Assembly (NCBI RefSeq): GCF_018100925.1
Contig: NZ_JAGJEH010000006.1
Span: 310,001-374,000 of the forward strand
Source: Pseudoalteromonas luteoviolacea
Lineage (GTDB): Bacteria > Pseudomonadota > Gammaproteobacteria > Enterobacterales > Alteromonadaceae
Direction of reading: 5' to 3'
Length of the DNA stretch: 64,000 nucleotides
The notes beneath the pieces are model-generated. The model was not told where the DNA came from, did no database searches, and was given only the letters and a program-made list of their open reading frames with translations. Both the position numbers and the translations under genes were made by a program. Below, piece by piece: positions 7,898 to 16,141 of this stretch; position 1 is the first letter of the stretch, and each line of letters begins with the position of its first letter.

Positions 7898-9244
7898 CTA
7901 TCGGTTTTTAGGCAATCGAGTTAAGTCTAACTTAAGAATTTTAGAGCGCCTTTGGTAGTTATAAAGTGACTTCTTCTTTGCTGGTAAGTCCTCTATTCCC
8001 GCACAATCAAAGCCTTGCTCTAAAAACCAATGAATACTACGAGTTGTCAGTGCAAACAAAGCCTTATAGCCTTGCCGACGCGCTTTATTAATGACAGTAC
8101 GTAGTAAGAAACTGCCCCGATCGGCATCCCGGTATTGTGGGTGTACAGCAAGGCTTGCAAATTCACCGACCTGCTCCTCCGAAAATGGGTAAAACGCAGC
8201 GCACGCAATAATCACTCCATCACGCTCTATCACAGTAAATTGCTCTATTTCCATCTCTAACTGCTCACGAGAGCGCCTGACTAGATAGCCTTGTTCTTCT
8301 AGAGGGCGAATTAAATTGAGCACACCATTGATATCGGCGATACTTGCGCTGCGCAGTTGCTCGGAGCTTTGAGGTGCAATTTGAGTACCGATCCCATCGA
8401 GTGAAAAGAGCTCTTGCAACAAGGCGCCATCTTCTCTATAACTGACCAAATGACAGCGGTGTACTCCGCCACGGCATGCTTCAATTGAGGCCTGTAAAAA
8501 CACGGCTGCACTTTTACAAGGTGCATTACAAGTTTCTCCGCGAGCCAATAGCAGCTCAGCTTCATTGGGCATTAGCTCAGCAATGGCTTCTCCGTGTTCA
8601 TCCAAGATACCGGCTTCATGGCAAAAACCAAGCATCTTATCTGCATCTAAGCGCAGTGCGACTTGCGTTGCAATTTCCTCGGCAGTTAAATTAAAACTCT
8701 CACCTGTCACCGAGGCCGAAATAGGACCGAGTAAGACAATGCTGTTATTATCAAGTTGGTGACGAATACCCTCTACATCAACACGTCGCACACGACCAGA
8801 GTGGTGATAATCCACCCCTTCATCAATTCCTATCGGTTGTGCAATTACAAAATTCCCGCTCACCACATTGAGTGATGTTCCTGACATAGGTGTGCTACTT
8901 AGAGACATTGATAACATGGCTGTTATATCAAGCTGCATAGCCCCACTCACTTGCTTGATAATGTGGAGAGAATCTCCATCAGTGACCCGAATATGATTGT
9001 GAAATTCACTGTGAAGACCCGCATTGGACAACGCATTATCAAACTGCGGTCTAGCACCAAATACCAACACAATTTTAATACCAAGACTGGTCAGCAACGC
9101 CACATCGTTAATAATGCTGCGATATCCAGGTTGATCAACCGCTTCACCACCAAGCATCACAACAAAAGTTTTCCCTCGGTGAGCGTTCACATAAGGGGTT
9201 GATTGACGAAAACCATCTACGAGTTCGGTCGTACGCACGAGCAT
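7898..9244 (-). CDS. argA: amino-acid N-acetyltransferase (N-acetylglutamate synthase)
   Basis: 448 aa, close to E. coli ArgA (443). The N-terminal two-thirds is an amino-acid-kinase-like domain (FVVMLGGEAVDQPG, then IVLVFGARPQ), which in this family binds arginine for feedback inhibition. The C-terminal third (about 300-448) is a GNAT acetyltransferase with the acetyl-CoA loop near QYRDADRGSFLL. It makes N-acetylglutamate from glutamate and acetyl-CoA, the first step of arginine synthesis. AAGGTAA precedes the ATG. Three ARG boxes lie 54-111 bases upstream, so ArgR repression is expected. Confidence 0.95.
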   Translation of the reverse strand: MLVRTTELVDGFRQSTPYVNAHRGKTFVVMLGGEAVDQPGYRSIINDVALLTSLGIKIVLVFGARPQFDNALSNAGLHSEFHNHIRVTDGDSLHIIKQVSGAMQLDITAMLSMSLSSTPMSGTSLNVVSGNFVIAQPIGIDEGVDYHHSGRVRRVDVEGIRHQLDNNSIVLLGPISASVTGESFNLTAEEIATQVALRLDADKMLGFCHEAGILDEHGEAIAELMPNEAELLLARGETCNAPCKSAAVFLQASIEACRGGVHRCHLVSYREDGALLQELFSLDGIGTQIAPQSSEQLRSASIADINGVLNLIRPLEEQGYLVRRSREQLEMEIEQFTVIERDGVIIACAAFYPFSEEQVGEFASLAVHPQYRDADRGSFLLRTVINKARRQGYKALFALTTRSIHWFLEQGFDCAGIEDLPAKKKSLYNYQRRSKILKLDLTRLPKNR

Positions 9245-9297
9245 TTACCTTTTAAAAGTGCCAATAATTGAACTTATCAAAACGAACCCCCATCATA

Positions 9298-9355
9298 GAG
9301 AATTAAAATTCAAAATTAAAGAATTTTTATTCTTTAATTTTGAATTTTAATTCTC
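9298..9355. promoter_or_regulatory. three phased ARG boxes upstream of argA
   Basis: Three 14-bp dyads close to TGAATnnnnATTCA: AGAATTAAAATTCA (9299-9312), AGAATTTTTATTCT (9320-9333) and TGAATTTTAATTCT (9341-9354). Their centres are exactly 21 bp apart, the spacing of paired ARG boxes bound by one ArgR hexamer. The whole block is also a perfect palindrome (27-bp arms, TTTT loop), because the outer boxes mirror each other. The argA promoter should lie here. Confidence 0.8.
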
Positions 9356-9626
9356 CGTAAACGTCAGAAAAAACAATAAAGCAAAAACAAAAAGCCCTAC
9401 AAAACAAAAGAGTGAATAAAAACCCCAGCCTAACCAAGCGTTTGACACCTTAAAAATAAAATACTTAACACAACAGAAAGTTAATTATTATTCACTATTA
9501 AGCTTCATCTTTTTCAAGCTAAATAACTCCGAACTACATATTTTCCCACATTTTTTAATTGCTTTAGCGGGCTTCTATGGCTATTATCTCGCCGCACTAT
9601 CAACTAACTGTAGAGGAGAAAAATTC

Positions 9627-9668
9627 ATGACAAACACACATTTATCCTTTGCAGGTCTCATCCGCTAA
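9627..9668 (+). CDS. possible 13-codon leader peptide before the rtcB2 operon
   Basis: A very strong ribosome binding site (AGAGGAGAA) stands 7-8 bases before an ATG that opens a 13-residue frame, MTNTHLSFAGLIR, then stop. It lies in the 436-base gap between the argA operators and the RtcB-like gene, 123 bases before that gene. It could be a regulatory upstream ORF or the stump of a lost gene. The rest of the gap (9356-9626, 9669-9791) is AT-rich and shows nothing else I can name. Confidence 0.35.
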   Translation: MTNTHLSFAGLIR

Positions 9669-9791
9669 GTAGCTGAAAGCAAATTCAACTCCTGATATAG
9701 CTTCCTTTTAAGTTACCCACAGTCACTTATTGTGAAATATGGCCTGCCAATACGTTTTCCGTTTTAATTCCTATATAAAGGTATTGGTATT

Positions 9792-10958
9792 ATGGGCAAC
9801 TGCGTCCAAAAACTTACTGAAAATACAGCCCTTATTGCATCTAAAGATACATGGATTGAAGGGCTTGCTGTACAACAGCTGATAAAAACATCTGAACTTG
9901 AAAATATGCACCGTGTTGCAGGTATGCCGGACTTACACCCAGGTAGAGGCTACCCAATTGGTGCGGCCTTTTTTACCACTGGCAAGATATACCCAGCATT
10001 GATAGGCAATGACATTGGCTGTGGTATGTCGTTATGGCAAACATCTGCAAAAATCTCGAAGCTCAATTTAGATAAACTGGCAAAGAAGTTTAACCATGTA
10101 GAACAGCCCCTTGATGACAGCTGGCATACGTTCATTGAATCACGTAAAAATGAAAAAAGCATTACGACAAATAGCTATGATCACGCTCTTGGCACCATCG
10201 GTGGGGGCAACCATTTTGCCGAGTTTCAAGCCATAGACCAAGTCTATGATCAAGCCGCACTGGATGCCTTGGGTATAGACAAAAAGCACCTTCAGTTATT
10301 GGTACACTCAGGTTCTCGTGGGTTGGGCCAATCTATTTTAGTCAAACACATCACCAAACATAACCACAGCGGTTTGAACGTCAATGATATCGACTTTGCT
10401 TCTTATATCGCGGCACACAACGAAGCACTAAGGTGGGCTGAGCTTAATCGAGAATTGATCGCTTTGCGATTTTTAGCGGCGATAAGGTCCGATGGTCACT
10501 GCATATTAGATATCAACCACAATTTAGTATCACCGCAAAAAATTGACGATACCCAAGGCTGGTTGCATCGCAAAGGTGCAACACCAAGTGACCAAGGCTA
10601 CGTAGTTATTCCGGGTTCTCGAGGAGATTATAGTTACTTGGTTAAGCCGTATGCTGTACCAAATGAACACACATTAGCTAGTTTATTTTCTCTCGCCCAT
10701 GGTGCAGGAAGAAAGTGGCAGCGCGGCGCGTGTCAAAGCAGACTCAGTCACAAATATAAACGCGAAGATCTATATCGAACAGAACTGGGGAGTCGCGTGA
10801 TATGTGGTAACAAAGAGCTGCTTTACGATGAAGCACCTCAAGCTTATAAAAAATGCGAATCCATCATCACAGATCTCGTTGAAGCAAGATTAATCAATGT
10901 CGTCGCAAAGTTACGCCCAGTCCTAACCTTTAAGACCAATGGGAGCTGCGCAGAGTGA
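9792..10958 (+). CDS. rtcB2: RtcB2-type RNA ligase of the PrfH module
   Basis: 388 aa, shorter than canonical RtcB, as expected for the release-factor-H-coupled subfamily. Conserved RtcB elements are present: [16 protein letters not shown], the metal-binding Cys in GNDIGCGM (Cys77), [21 protein letters not shown], and HGAGRK with the His that is guanylylated in RtcB. The enzyme joins RNA 2',3'-cyclic phosphate or 3'-phosphate to 5'-OH ends using GTP and Mn2+. Published work on RtcB2-PrfH describes repair of ribosomes cut in the 16S decoding centre. Its stop overlaps the prfH start (GTGA). Confidence 0.88.
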   Translation: MGNCVQKLTENTALIASKDTWIEGLAVQQLIKTSELENMHRVAGMPDLHPGRGYPIGAAFFTTGKIYPALIGNDIGCGMSLWQTSAKISKLNLDKLAKKFNHVEQPLDDSWHTFIESRKNEKSITTNSYDHALGTIGGGNHFAEFQAIDQVYDQAALDALGIDKKHLQLLVHSGSRGLGQSILVKHITKHNHSGLNVNDIDFASYIAAHNEALRWAELNRELIALRFLAAIRSDGHCILDINHNLVSPQKIDDTQGWLHRKGATPSDQGYVVIPGSRGDYSYLVKPYAVPNEHTLASLFSLAHGAGRKWQRGACQSRLSHKYKREDLYRTELGSRVICGNKELLYDEAPQAYKKCESIITDLVEARLINVVAKLRPVLTFKTNGSCAE

Positions 10959-11584
10959 TCTTGTTACAACTATCTTCAGGGCTAGGTCCTCTCGAATGCT
11001 GCAAAGCTGTGGCGCTTGCTTTTGTTCAATTGCAAAAAGAAAGTAAGAAGCGGGGTATTTGTTGTGATGTAGTAGAGCTTATACCGGCCTCAAAAGCCGG
11101 CTGCTATAAGTCAGTTGTCGTCAAACTATCATCACCCAATCAAGAAGTCACACAGCAATTTGCACTCAGTTGGCAAGGCGCTTTATTGTGGACCTGTGAA
11201 AGCCAGTTCAGACCAATGCAAAAACGCAAAAACTGGTTTTTTAGCGGGCGAGTCTATCAAGTAAACGAACGCCAAGTTGACAGTGAAATTACATTTCAGG
11301 CATGTCGCGCCAGTGGTGCTGGCGGTCAACATGTCAATAAAACAGACTCAGCAGTACGGGCAACCCATGTAAAGACAGGCCTCTCTGTTCGAGTTGAAAG
11401 TGAGCGTAGTCAACATGCAAATAAAAAACTTGCCAGTGCATTGCTACTGCAAAAACTAGCCGCAAAGCAAGAAGCAGACATAAGCGTCCAGCAAAAGTCT
11501 CGTTGGCAACATCACCGAGAAGTAGAGCGAGGCAACCCAGTTAAAACGTTTAAAGGGGTTAGTTTCACCCCTGTTAGGAAGTGA
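10955..11584 (+). CDS. prfH: peptide chain release factor H
   Basis: 209 aa with the GGQ loop ([19 protein letters not shown]) that triggers peptidyl-tRNA hydrolysis, and a basic C-terminal tail. It lacks the N-terminal and codon-recognition parts of RF1/RF2, as PrfH proteins do. The start is a GTG overlapping the rtcB2 stop by 4 bases, which ties its translation to the ligase. PrfH is thought to release nascent chains from ribosomes with a damaged decoding centre so that RtcB2 can reseal the rRNA. Confidence 0.9.
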   Translation: MILLQLSSGLGPLECCKAVALAFVQLQKESKKRGICCDVVELIPASKAGCYKSVVVKLSSPNQEVTQQFALSWQGALLWTCESQFRPMQKRKNWFFSGRVYQVNERQVDSEITFQACRASGAGGQHVNKTDSAVRATHVKTGLSVRVESERSQHANKKLASALLLQKLAAKQEADISVQQKSRWQHHREVERGNPVKTFKGVSFTPVRK

Positions 11585-11940
11585 AGCAAACTATGTTAGG
11601 TCCAACAAAGATAAACGTATTATTTGTTTGTAGTCGCAACCAATGGCGAAGCCCTACTGGCGAGCAAGTGTGGAAAAACCACGCAAACCTCTCGGTGCGC
11701 TCAGCCGGTACTAGCCCTAAAGCAAAGCGCACAGTAAACAAAGGGGATATTCAATGGGCAGATATCATTTTTGTCATGGAAGAAAAGCATAAGTGCCGCT
11801 TGCGAGCTAAGTTTACACAACTCTTGCTGTATAAAAATATCCAGGTGCTTGATATACCAGATGATTACCATTTTATGAATGATGCATTGGTTGAAATACT
11901 CAAAGCAACTGTCGGCGCCTATTTAGCACTCCCCCTGTAA
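11581..11940 (+). CDS. low-molecular-weight protein tyrosine phosphatase-like protein, third gene of the rtcB2-prfH operon
   Basis: 119 aa, shorter than the usual 140-160. [18 protein letters not shown] contains the C-x5-R phosphate loop (CSRNQWR), though its Asn/Gln/Trp filling differs from the classical CxGNx[14 protein letters not shown] and an acidic IPDDYHF loop near residue 100 follow the family order. The frame begins at a GTG overlapping the prfH stop; an ATG at 11593 behind AGGAAG is an equally good start. Overlap with prfH suggests a role in RNA-end or ribosome repair rather than in protein signalling, for instance acting on an RNA phosphate, but that is inference. Confidence 0.75.
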   Translation: MKQTMLGPTKINVLFVCSRNQWRSPTGEQVWKNHANLSVRSAGTSPKAKRTVNKGDIQWADIIFVMEEKHKCRLRAKFTQLLLYKNIQVLDIPDDYHFMNDALVEILKATVGAYLALPL

Positions 11941-11988
11941 CTAACAACACAACTTTCAAGTAAAAACGCACCTACATACCTTAAATAT

Positions 11989-12033
11989 CGCCTTCTACCT
12001 CTTAGCTCATAGCGATGAGAGAAGGCGCTTTTT
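11989..12033 (+). terminator. terminator of the rtcB2 operon
   Basis: CGCCTTCT pairs with AGAAGGCG across a 23-base loop that can fold further, followed by CTTTTTA. It sits 49 bases after the last stop. The rest of 12034-12440 shows no gene. Confidence 0.55.
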
Positions 12034-12440
12034 ACTAATGGCGCTATGATAAATAGGCCCTTACCGCCCTAATTACTACGGCTTATATAGCTGAAAAGTA
12101 TCTTCATTGACCTCTTGTGGCAAATTCGCAGACTCTAACAATATTGCCAGTTAGTTTGCATTTAATACGTTTACGTGATGCACACAAATGAACAGTTGAT
12201 GGAAAAATGTCTTAAAGCTGCCATTCAAATGTTATTTATTTTGTTTAAGGAGCCTTACATTTACCTCAGCATAGAAGTATAAGTCTAAAAAACAATGGAT
12301 TAAATCTGCACCTCAAAAAACCATTGGCGGACAGACTCATAGTAGAGTCGCTTTTTGCAAGATAGCCTCTATTACAAAAAACAGCATAAATTTAATATCT
12401 TTCATATTAATCGCGTCCGATTTCCACGCCACTAAAGCGA

Positions 12441-12467
12441 GTGAATTTTAATCAACTGAAAATTCAC
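12441..12467. promoter_or_regulatory. inverted-repeat element upstream of Cys-rich peptide 1
   Basis: GTGAATTTT and AAAATTCAC are exact 9-bp arms with a 9-base spacer. The same element, with nearly the same spacer, stands at 13090-13116 before the second peptide gene. A second shared motif, GTGAGCAATTTTTGTTCAC, is nearer the start codon. Conservation across the duplication while other leader bases differ points to an operator. Confidence 0.5.
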
Positions 12468-12557
12468 ACAATACCATTGACTCAAAGTGTAAAGCACTAT
12501 TACTTTATTTACCTGTGAGCAATTTTTGTTCACTTTAAATGTGATAAAGGAAATTAG

Positions 12558-12779
12558 ATGAATAAAAAAATGACAATGGCAGTCATGGGACTGGCTATGG
12601 GACTAGGAACTTCCCTTGCAGTTTTTGCAAGTAATGGGTACACGCACGGCTGTAACTGGCAATCGCACGGTACACTAGAAAACTACTGCGGTTTTCAAGC
12701 TTATGTTTGTCAGTGGGGTTATACACCGGGTTACGACTGTCGTACCATCAAAGCGCAATGTATGAGTGATTGCGGATAA
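12558..12779 (+). CDS. secreted six-cysteine peptide, copy 1
   Basis: 73 aa. AAGGAAA precedes the ATG. A clear Sec signal peptide (basic MNKK, Met/Gly/Leu core, AVFA cleavage site at about residue 24) leaves a mature peptide of about 49 residues beginning SNGYTHGC. It has six cysteines (HGC, NYC, YVC, YDC, AQC, SDC), all shared with copy 2, so three disulfides are expected in the periplasm or outside the cell. No known family is recognised. Six-Cys secreted peptides can be toxins, protease inhibitors or signals. A duplicated neighbour and a membrane glutaredoxin lie downstream. Confidence 0.75.
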   Translation: MNKKMTMAVMGLAMGLGTSLAVFASNGYTHGCNWQSHGTLENYCGFQAYVCQWGYTPGYDCRTIKAQCMSDCG

Positions 12780-12792
12780 GGCAACAAAGTTG

Positions 12793-12817
12793 GTAGGCTC
12801 TTTTACATAGAGTCTAC
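12793..12817 (+). terminator. terminator after Cys-rich peptide 1
   Basis: GTAGGCTCT pairs with AGAGTCTAC (one G-U pair) around a 7-base loop, followed by TATTTTCTTT, 13 bases after the stop. Confidence 0.65.
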
Positions 12818-13089
12818 TATTTTCTTTCTCGCATTGTCGTTGCCATACTGAACCTGCAATATGGCTTTGTATATCTTCTTGATGAATTCATATCTAATGT
12901 GCCTGCGCACTTTACTGTAACTTTCCCAAAAGACACAGCTAAAAAGCAGAATAGATAAGCTGTAGCTACAAAGTTGATAAATTCAACGTCTGGCTCAATC
13001 ATTAAAAGTATAAAATTATTAATGTAGATAGGTTTTAAATCCTATATTTTTCAATCTAAAACAGTAAATCCCGCAGCGCCCAAGGCAGG

Positions 13090-13116
13090 TTGAATTTTAA
13101 TCAATTCAAAATTCAC
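13090..13116. promoter_or_regulatory. inverted-repeat element upstream of Cys-rich peptide 2
   Basis: TTGAATTTT and AAAATTCAC, 9-base spacer: the counterpart of 12441-12467, at the same distance from the start codon of the second copy (about 90 bases). The 12818-13089 stretch before it shows no convincing gene. Confidence 0.5.
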
Positions 13117-13204
13117 ACTATTTATTGACTCATTCCACCAAGCGCGATTACATATTTAGCGGTGAGTAATTTTTGCTCGCTGTTAAAATGATAAAGGAAA
13201 TACA

Positions 13205-13426
13205 ATGAATAAAAAAATAGCAATGGCCGTCATGGGGATCGCCATGGGACTAGGTACTTCTCTTGCTGTCTCTGCAAGCAATGGTTATACACATGGCTGT
13301 AACTGGCAGAGCTTTGGCACATTAGAAAACTACTGCGGGTACCAGTTTTATGTGTGTCAGTGGGGCGGAACACCTGGATATAACTGCCGCACGATTAAAG
13401 CACAATGTATGCGCGACTGTGCATAA
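13205..13426 (+). CDS. secreted six-cysteine peptide, copy 2
   Basis: 73 aa, clearly a duplicate of the peptide at 12558: same length, same signal peptide form (AVSA cleavage site), all six cysteines, and most of the mature residues; differences fall at a few positions such as HG/FG, FQA/YQF and MSD/MRD. AAAGGAAA precedes the ATG. The duplication includes about 120 bases of upstream DNA, so both copies are probably under the same control. Kept in frame with conserved Cys, both copies look functional. Confidence 0.75.
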   Translation: MNKKIAMAVMGIAMGLGTSLAVSASNGYTHGCNWQSFGTLENYCGYQFYVCQWGGTPGYNCRTIKAQCMRDCA

Positions 13427-13436
13427 TTAATCACCC

Positions 13437-13467
13437 TGAGCGATAGTACCTGCTATCGCTCATTTTA
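13437..13467 (+). terminator. terminator after Cys-rich peptide 2
   Basis: TGAGCGATAG and CTATCGCTCA form a perfect 10-bp stem with a 6-base loop, followed by TTTTAA. It lies between the peptide and the glutaredoxin-like gene, so that gene may depend on read-through or its own promoter. Confidence 0.75.
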
Positions 13468-13484
13468 ACCCCGTGAGTAGAACA

Positions 13485-13874
13485 ATGAATATAATAAAGT
13501 ATCTGGTTATTTTTGCTCTTGCCCTCGGCCTAGGTTGGCTTGGTGGAGGCTATGGTATGCAGGCAATCCAAAGCTTGTTTGCAAGCCAGCAAATTGAAAA
13601 AGGGGACTATAGCTCATACGGTGTAAATTCAACGACACCCATTAAGATATATACCACCCAATGGTGCCCTTTTTGTAAAAAAACAGCACAATATTTAGAA
13701 CAACGTAATATTGCCTTCGTAAAAGTGGATATTGAGCAAGATGCCGAAGCACTTAAAGAGTTTGAGGCATTAGGTGGTGAAGTGTTACCCCTAATTTTGG
13801 TATCTGATGGCTTGATCCGAGGCTTTAACCAAGCCGCACTAGAAACACAATTAAAGAGCCACCAGCTGCTCTAG
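13485..13874 (+). CDS. membrane-anchored glutaredoxin-like protein
   Basis: 129 aa from the ATG at 13485 (a GTG at 13473 is also possible). A single N-terminal membrane helix (about residues 5-25) is followed by a glutaredoxin domain: IYTTQWCPFCKKT with the CPFC redox pair, the cis-proline stretch EVLPLILV, and DGLIRGFN. Topology with a basic pre-helix end would put the thioredoxin fold on the periplasmic side. It starts 58 bases after the second six-Cys peptide. Acting on disulfides of those peptides is attractive but only inferred; a general periplasmic oxidoreductase is the alternative. Confidence 0.8.
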   Translation: MNIIKYLVIFALALGLGWLGGGYGMQAIQSLFASQQIEKGDYSSYGVNSTTPIKIYTTQWCPFCKKTAQYLEQRNIAFVKVDIEQDAEALKEFEALGGEVLPLILVSDGLIRGFNQAALETQLKSHQLL

Positions 13875-14223
13875 CCCTAACGCGAAGGGTCAGCGAGCTT
13901 CAACACTAGGCCCTTTTTGCATCACCAATCAAACATACTACTTAGCACCACTTTCGCAATTACTTGAAGCTACTCTGGCATTATATTTTCTCAGGTTTCA
14001 AGCCGCGATTGAATAGTGCACAGAACTAGGCCCCACAATGCAAAGTCATTCACATTCGCGCGCTAAGCGCAATTGCGAAGGGATCTGCTCTATACACTTA
14101 ATTACACTTACTTACATTCTAGAGCGGTGCCAAATGCCATAGTTGACACAAGTTATTTGCGCAGCTCAAAGCAACTCACAGACGCAATAATACAAGGATT
14201 TTAAATTAATCGGACTTAACACA
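13875..14223. other. 349-base gap without gene
   Basis: Between the glutaredoxin-like gene and the first acyltransferase. I see no open frame with a ribosome binding site, no clear terminator and no repeat; the promoter of the acyltransferase gene should be at its right end. Confidence 0.5.
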
Positions 14224-15414
14224 ATGCAACAAAACTCACGTTTTTACTTCATTGATAATTTACGCAGTATGGCTCTATTACTTGGAATTATTTTCCATGC
14301 AGCGATTGCCTACGGACCTTATTTTAAAAATATATGGTTTAGCGCAGATCCCAATACCAGTGTATTTTTCAACTACCTCGCAAACTGGCTACATTTGTTT
14401 AGGATGCCATTATTTTTTTTAATTGCAGGTTTTTGTAGTGCACTTCTAATTGCTCGAAAAAATGAGCAATCCTTTATCACATTGCGATTTAAACGCGTCT
14501 TAATTCCTTTTCTTGTTTTCTATCCAATCATCATTGCTGTATTTCTTCATATCTTCATGTGGGGCACAGAGGTCGCGAACCCCGTTCCGGCACTTTTTGG
14601 AGTCATTCAAGCTATTGAGAACCCACAGATCAGCACCATACATTTGTGGTTTTTATGGGTCCTAATGCAGCTTTGCATACTTCATTGGTGTTTAACTCGC
14701 TTTTCTAGCATTTACAAATATCTGTTGAAAGTAACGACAAACCCACTTGTTTTGTTGCTCGCACTCGTAGTTTGTAGCTTTATATCGCTTTTAGCACAGC
14801 CTGTCCCTTTCCACGCCCCAGACAAGCTGTATCCGCAATTTTGGGCATGGGGCTTTTATGGTGCTTTTTACTTTGCAGGCGCTATTTTATATAACAATCT
14901 ACAGGTGAGCGCCCGAGGAGTTAAAAGCACTTTGGTTATCGCTGGTGTAGCGACTGTATCACTTGGGTACTACTTCCTATTGCTACCCGCATCACCAACT
15001 CTCACACAAGTAATTGAAGCCGCACAACAGGGCTACTTTGCGCCATCAGGTGCGCAGCACTCGCTGCTAGTGGCAATTCAAGCGATTGCAATTGTCAGCT
15101 GGACCGCATTGGCGCTTATTCTTGGTTACAACTATTTAAACAAAGAGAGTAAAGTCAGTCGTTACATATCAGAATCATCGTACTGGGTATATCTAGTGCA
15201 TGTGCCAATTTTGCTTTATATGCAGCTTCCACTTACCAATATTGACTTACCAGCTGCAGTTAAGTTTATTCTCAGTGTGAGCGGCACTTTGGTTATCTCA
15301 CTGGTTAGCTATCATTATTTGATCAGAGGACGCTTTATAGGCCATTTATTAAATGGAAAAAAGCCCACGTCACCTCCTTCTCCAAAGAGCGAAAATAACG
15401 CGCTAGCAAAATAG
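14224..15414 (+). CDS. acyltransferase-3 family membrane protein, paralogue A
   Basis: 396 aa, about ten membrane helices. The start FYFIDNLRSMALLLGIIFHA carries the family Arg and catalytic-type His (R/x10/H pattern), then HLFRMPLFFLIAGF, typical of acyltransferase_3 (OpgC/OafA-like) proteins, which move acyl groups onto sugars or lipids at the membrane. It is clearly paralogous to the gene at 17414 (shared AYGPYFKNIW-type stretch, HLWFLW, PVPFxAPDK, WVYLVHVP). Between the two copies lies a two-component system on the other strand. Substrate unknown. Confidence 0.82.
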   Translation: MQQNSRFYFIDNLRSMALLLGIIFHAAIAYGPYFKNIWFSADPNTSVFFNYLANWLHLFRMPLFFLIAGFCSALLIARKNEQSFITLRFKRVLIPFLVFYPIIIAVFLHIFMWGTEVANPVPALFGVIQAIENPQISTIHLWFLWVLMQLCILHWCLTRFSSIYKYLLKVTTNPLVLLLALVVCSFISLLAQPVPFHAPDKLYPQFWAWGFYGAFYFAGAILYNNLQVSARGVKSTLVIAGVATVSLGYYFLLLPASPTLTQVIEAAQQGYFAPSGAQHSLLVAIQAIAIVSWTALALILGYNYLNKESKVSRYISESSYWVYLVHVPILLYMQLPLTNIDLPAAVKFILSVSGTLVISLVSYHYLIRGRFIGHLLNGKKPTSPPSPKSENNALAK

Positions 15415-15425
15415 TCTCATTGAAC

Positions 15426-15441
15426 GGGGGCAGAGTCCCCC
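15426..15441 (+). terminator. short GC-rich hairpin after acyltransferase A
   Basis: GGGGG and CCCCC around CAGAGT, 11 bases after the stop, followed by ACTTTGTG. The T-run is poor, so it is a weak call. Confidence 0.4.
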
Positions 15442-15523
15442 ACTTTGTGCGGTGTTGAAAAGGCAAAGCCAACGAAATAACTTGAATTGTCATCCCTTAC
15501 CAATACGGTACTGATGTCAGCGC

Positions 15524-16141
15524 TTATACTAACCCCTTATCAAAAGCTTTTAATACCGCCTGAGTACGATCATTAACGTCTAATTTCGCCAGGATCTGCG
15601 ATACGTGATTGCGGATTGTGCCATCTGAGTTGTTTAAAGTGATTGCGATCTCTTTGTTGGGCATCCCCAAAGTCAAACATTTCAAAACCTGAAGCTCTTT
15701 TGTTGTTAGCATCATTTGTGGCACCAACTGCTTTTTTAGTAAGTAATCGGTGAGTGCTTTTTGCAATACTTGCTGCCCTGCTACCACCTGTTTAATGGCC
15801 TCAATGAGGTCTTCAAGCTCAATGCTTTTTAAAACATACCCTTTTGCCCCTAAATTGACGGCATTGACTAGCGTATCACAATCTTCGAAAGTCGTGATGA
15901 TCAGCACAGGAGGTGTGGGCTGAGGGAGTTTTTGCATGGCGCTTAATACCCCAAGGCCATCTAACTCAGGCATGCGCATATCTAACAACATTACATCAAA
16001 CTGGGCCTCTTTTATTCGCTCCAATGCTTCAATACCGTTTTGAGCAACACCAGTGACTCTAATACACTCACTCAAATTCAGTAGACTTTCCAACCCCAGC
16101 CGAACTAGAGTTTGATCTTCAACCAAAAGACATGAAATCAT
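15524..16141 (-). CDS. NarL/LuxR-type response regulator
   Basis: 205 aa. Receiver domain (about 1-120) with the acidic pair Glu8-Asp9, phospho-acceptor Asp54 (MLLDMRMPELDG), the Thr of IITTF and Lys of YVLKS. The C-terminal LuxR-type helix-turn-helix (about 140-200) contains LTTKELQVLKCL, PNKEIA and VRNHVS-like NHVSQILAKL. The ATG at 16141 shares its A with the kinase stop codon, so the pair is translated together. The likely targets are the flanking acyltransferase genes and its own operon. Confidence 0.9.
   Translation of the reverse strand: MISCLLVEDQTLVRLGLESLLNLSECIRVTGVAQNGIEALERIKEAQFDVMLLDMRMPELDGLGVLSAMQKLPQPTPPVLIITTFEDCDTLVNAVNLGAKGYVLKSIELEDLIEAIKQVVAGQQVLQKALTDYLLKKQLVPQMMLTTKELQVLKCLTLGMPNKEIAITLNNSDGTIRNHVSQILAKLDVNDRTQAVLKAFDKGLV

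Noticed and set aside
12817..13002. 61-codon minus-strand frame between the two Cys-rich peptide genes
   Set aside because: Begins in AT-rich spacer, ends in the terminator of the first peptide gene, and has no ribosome site or recognisable pattern.
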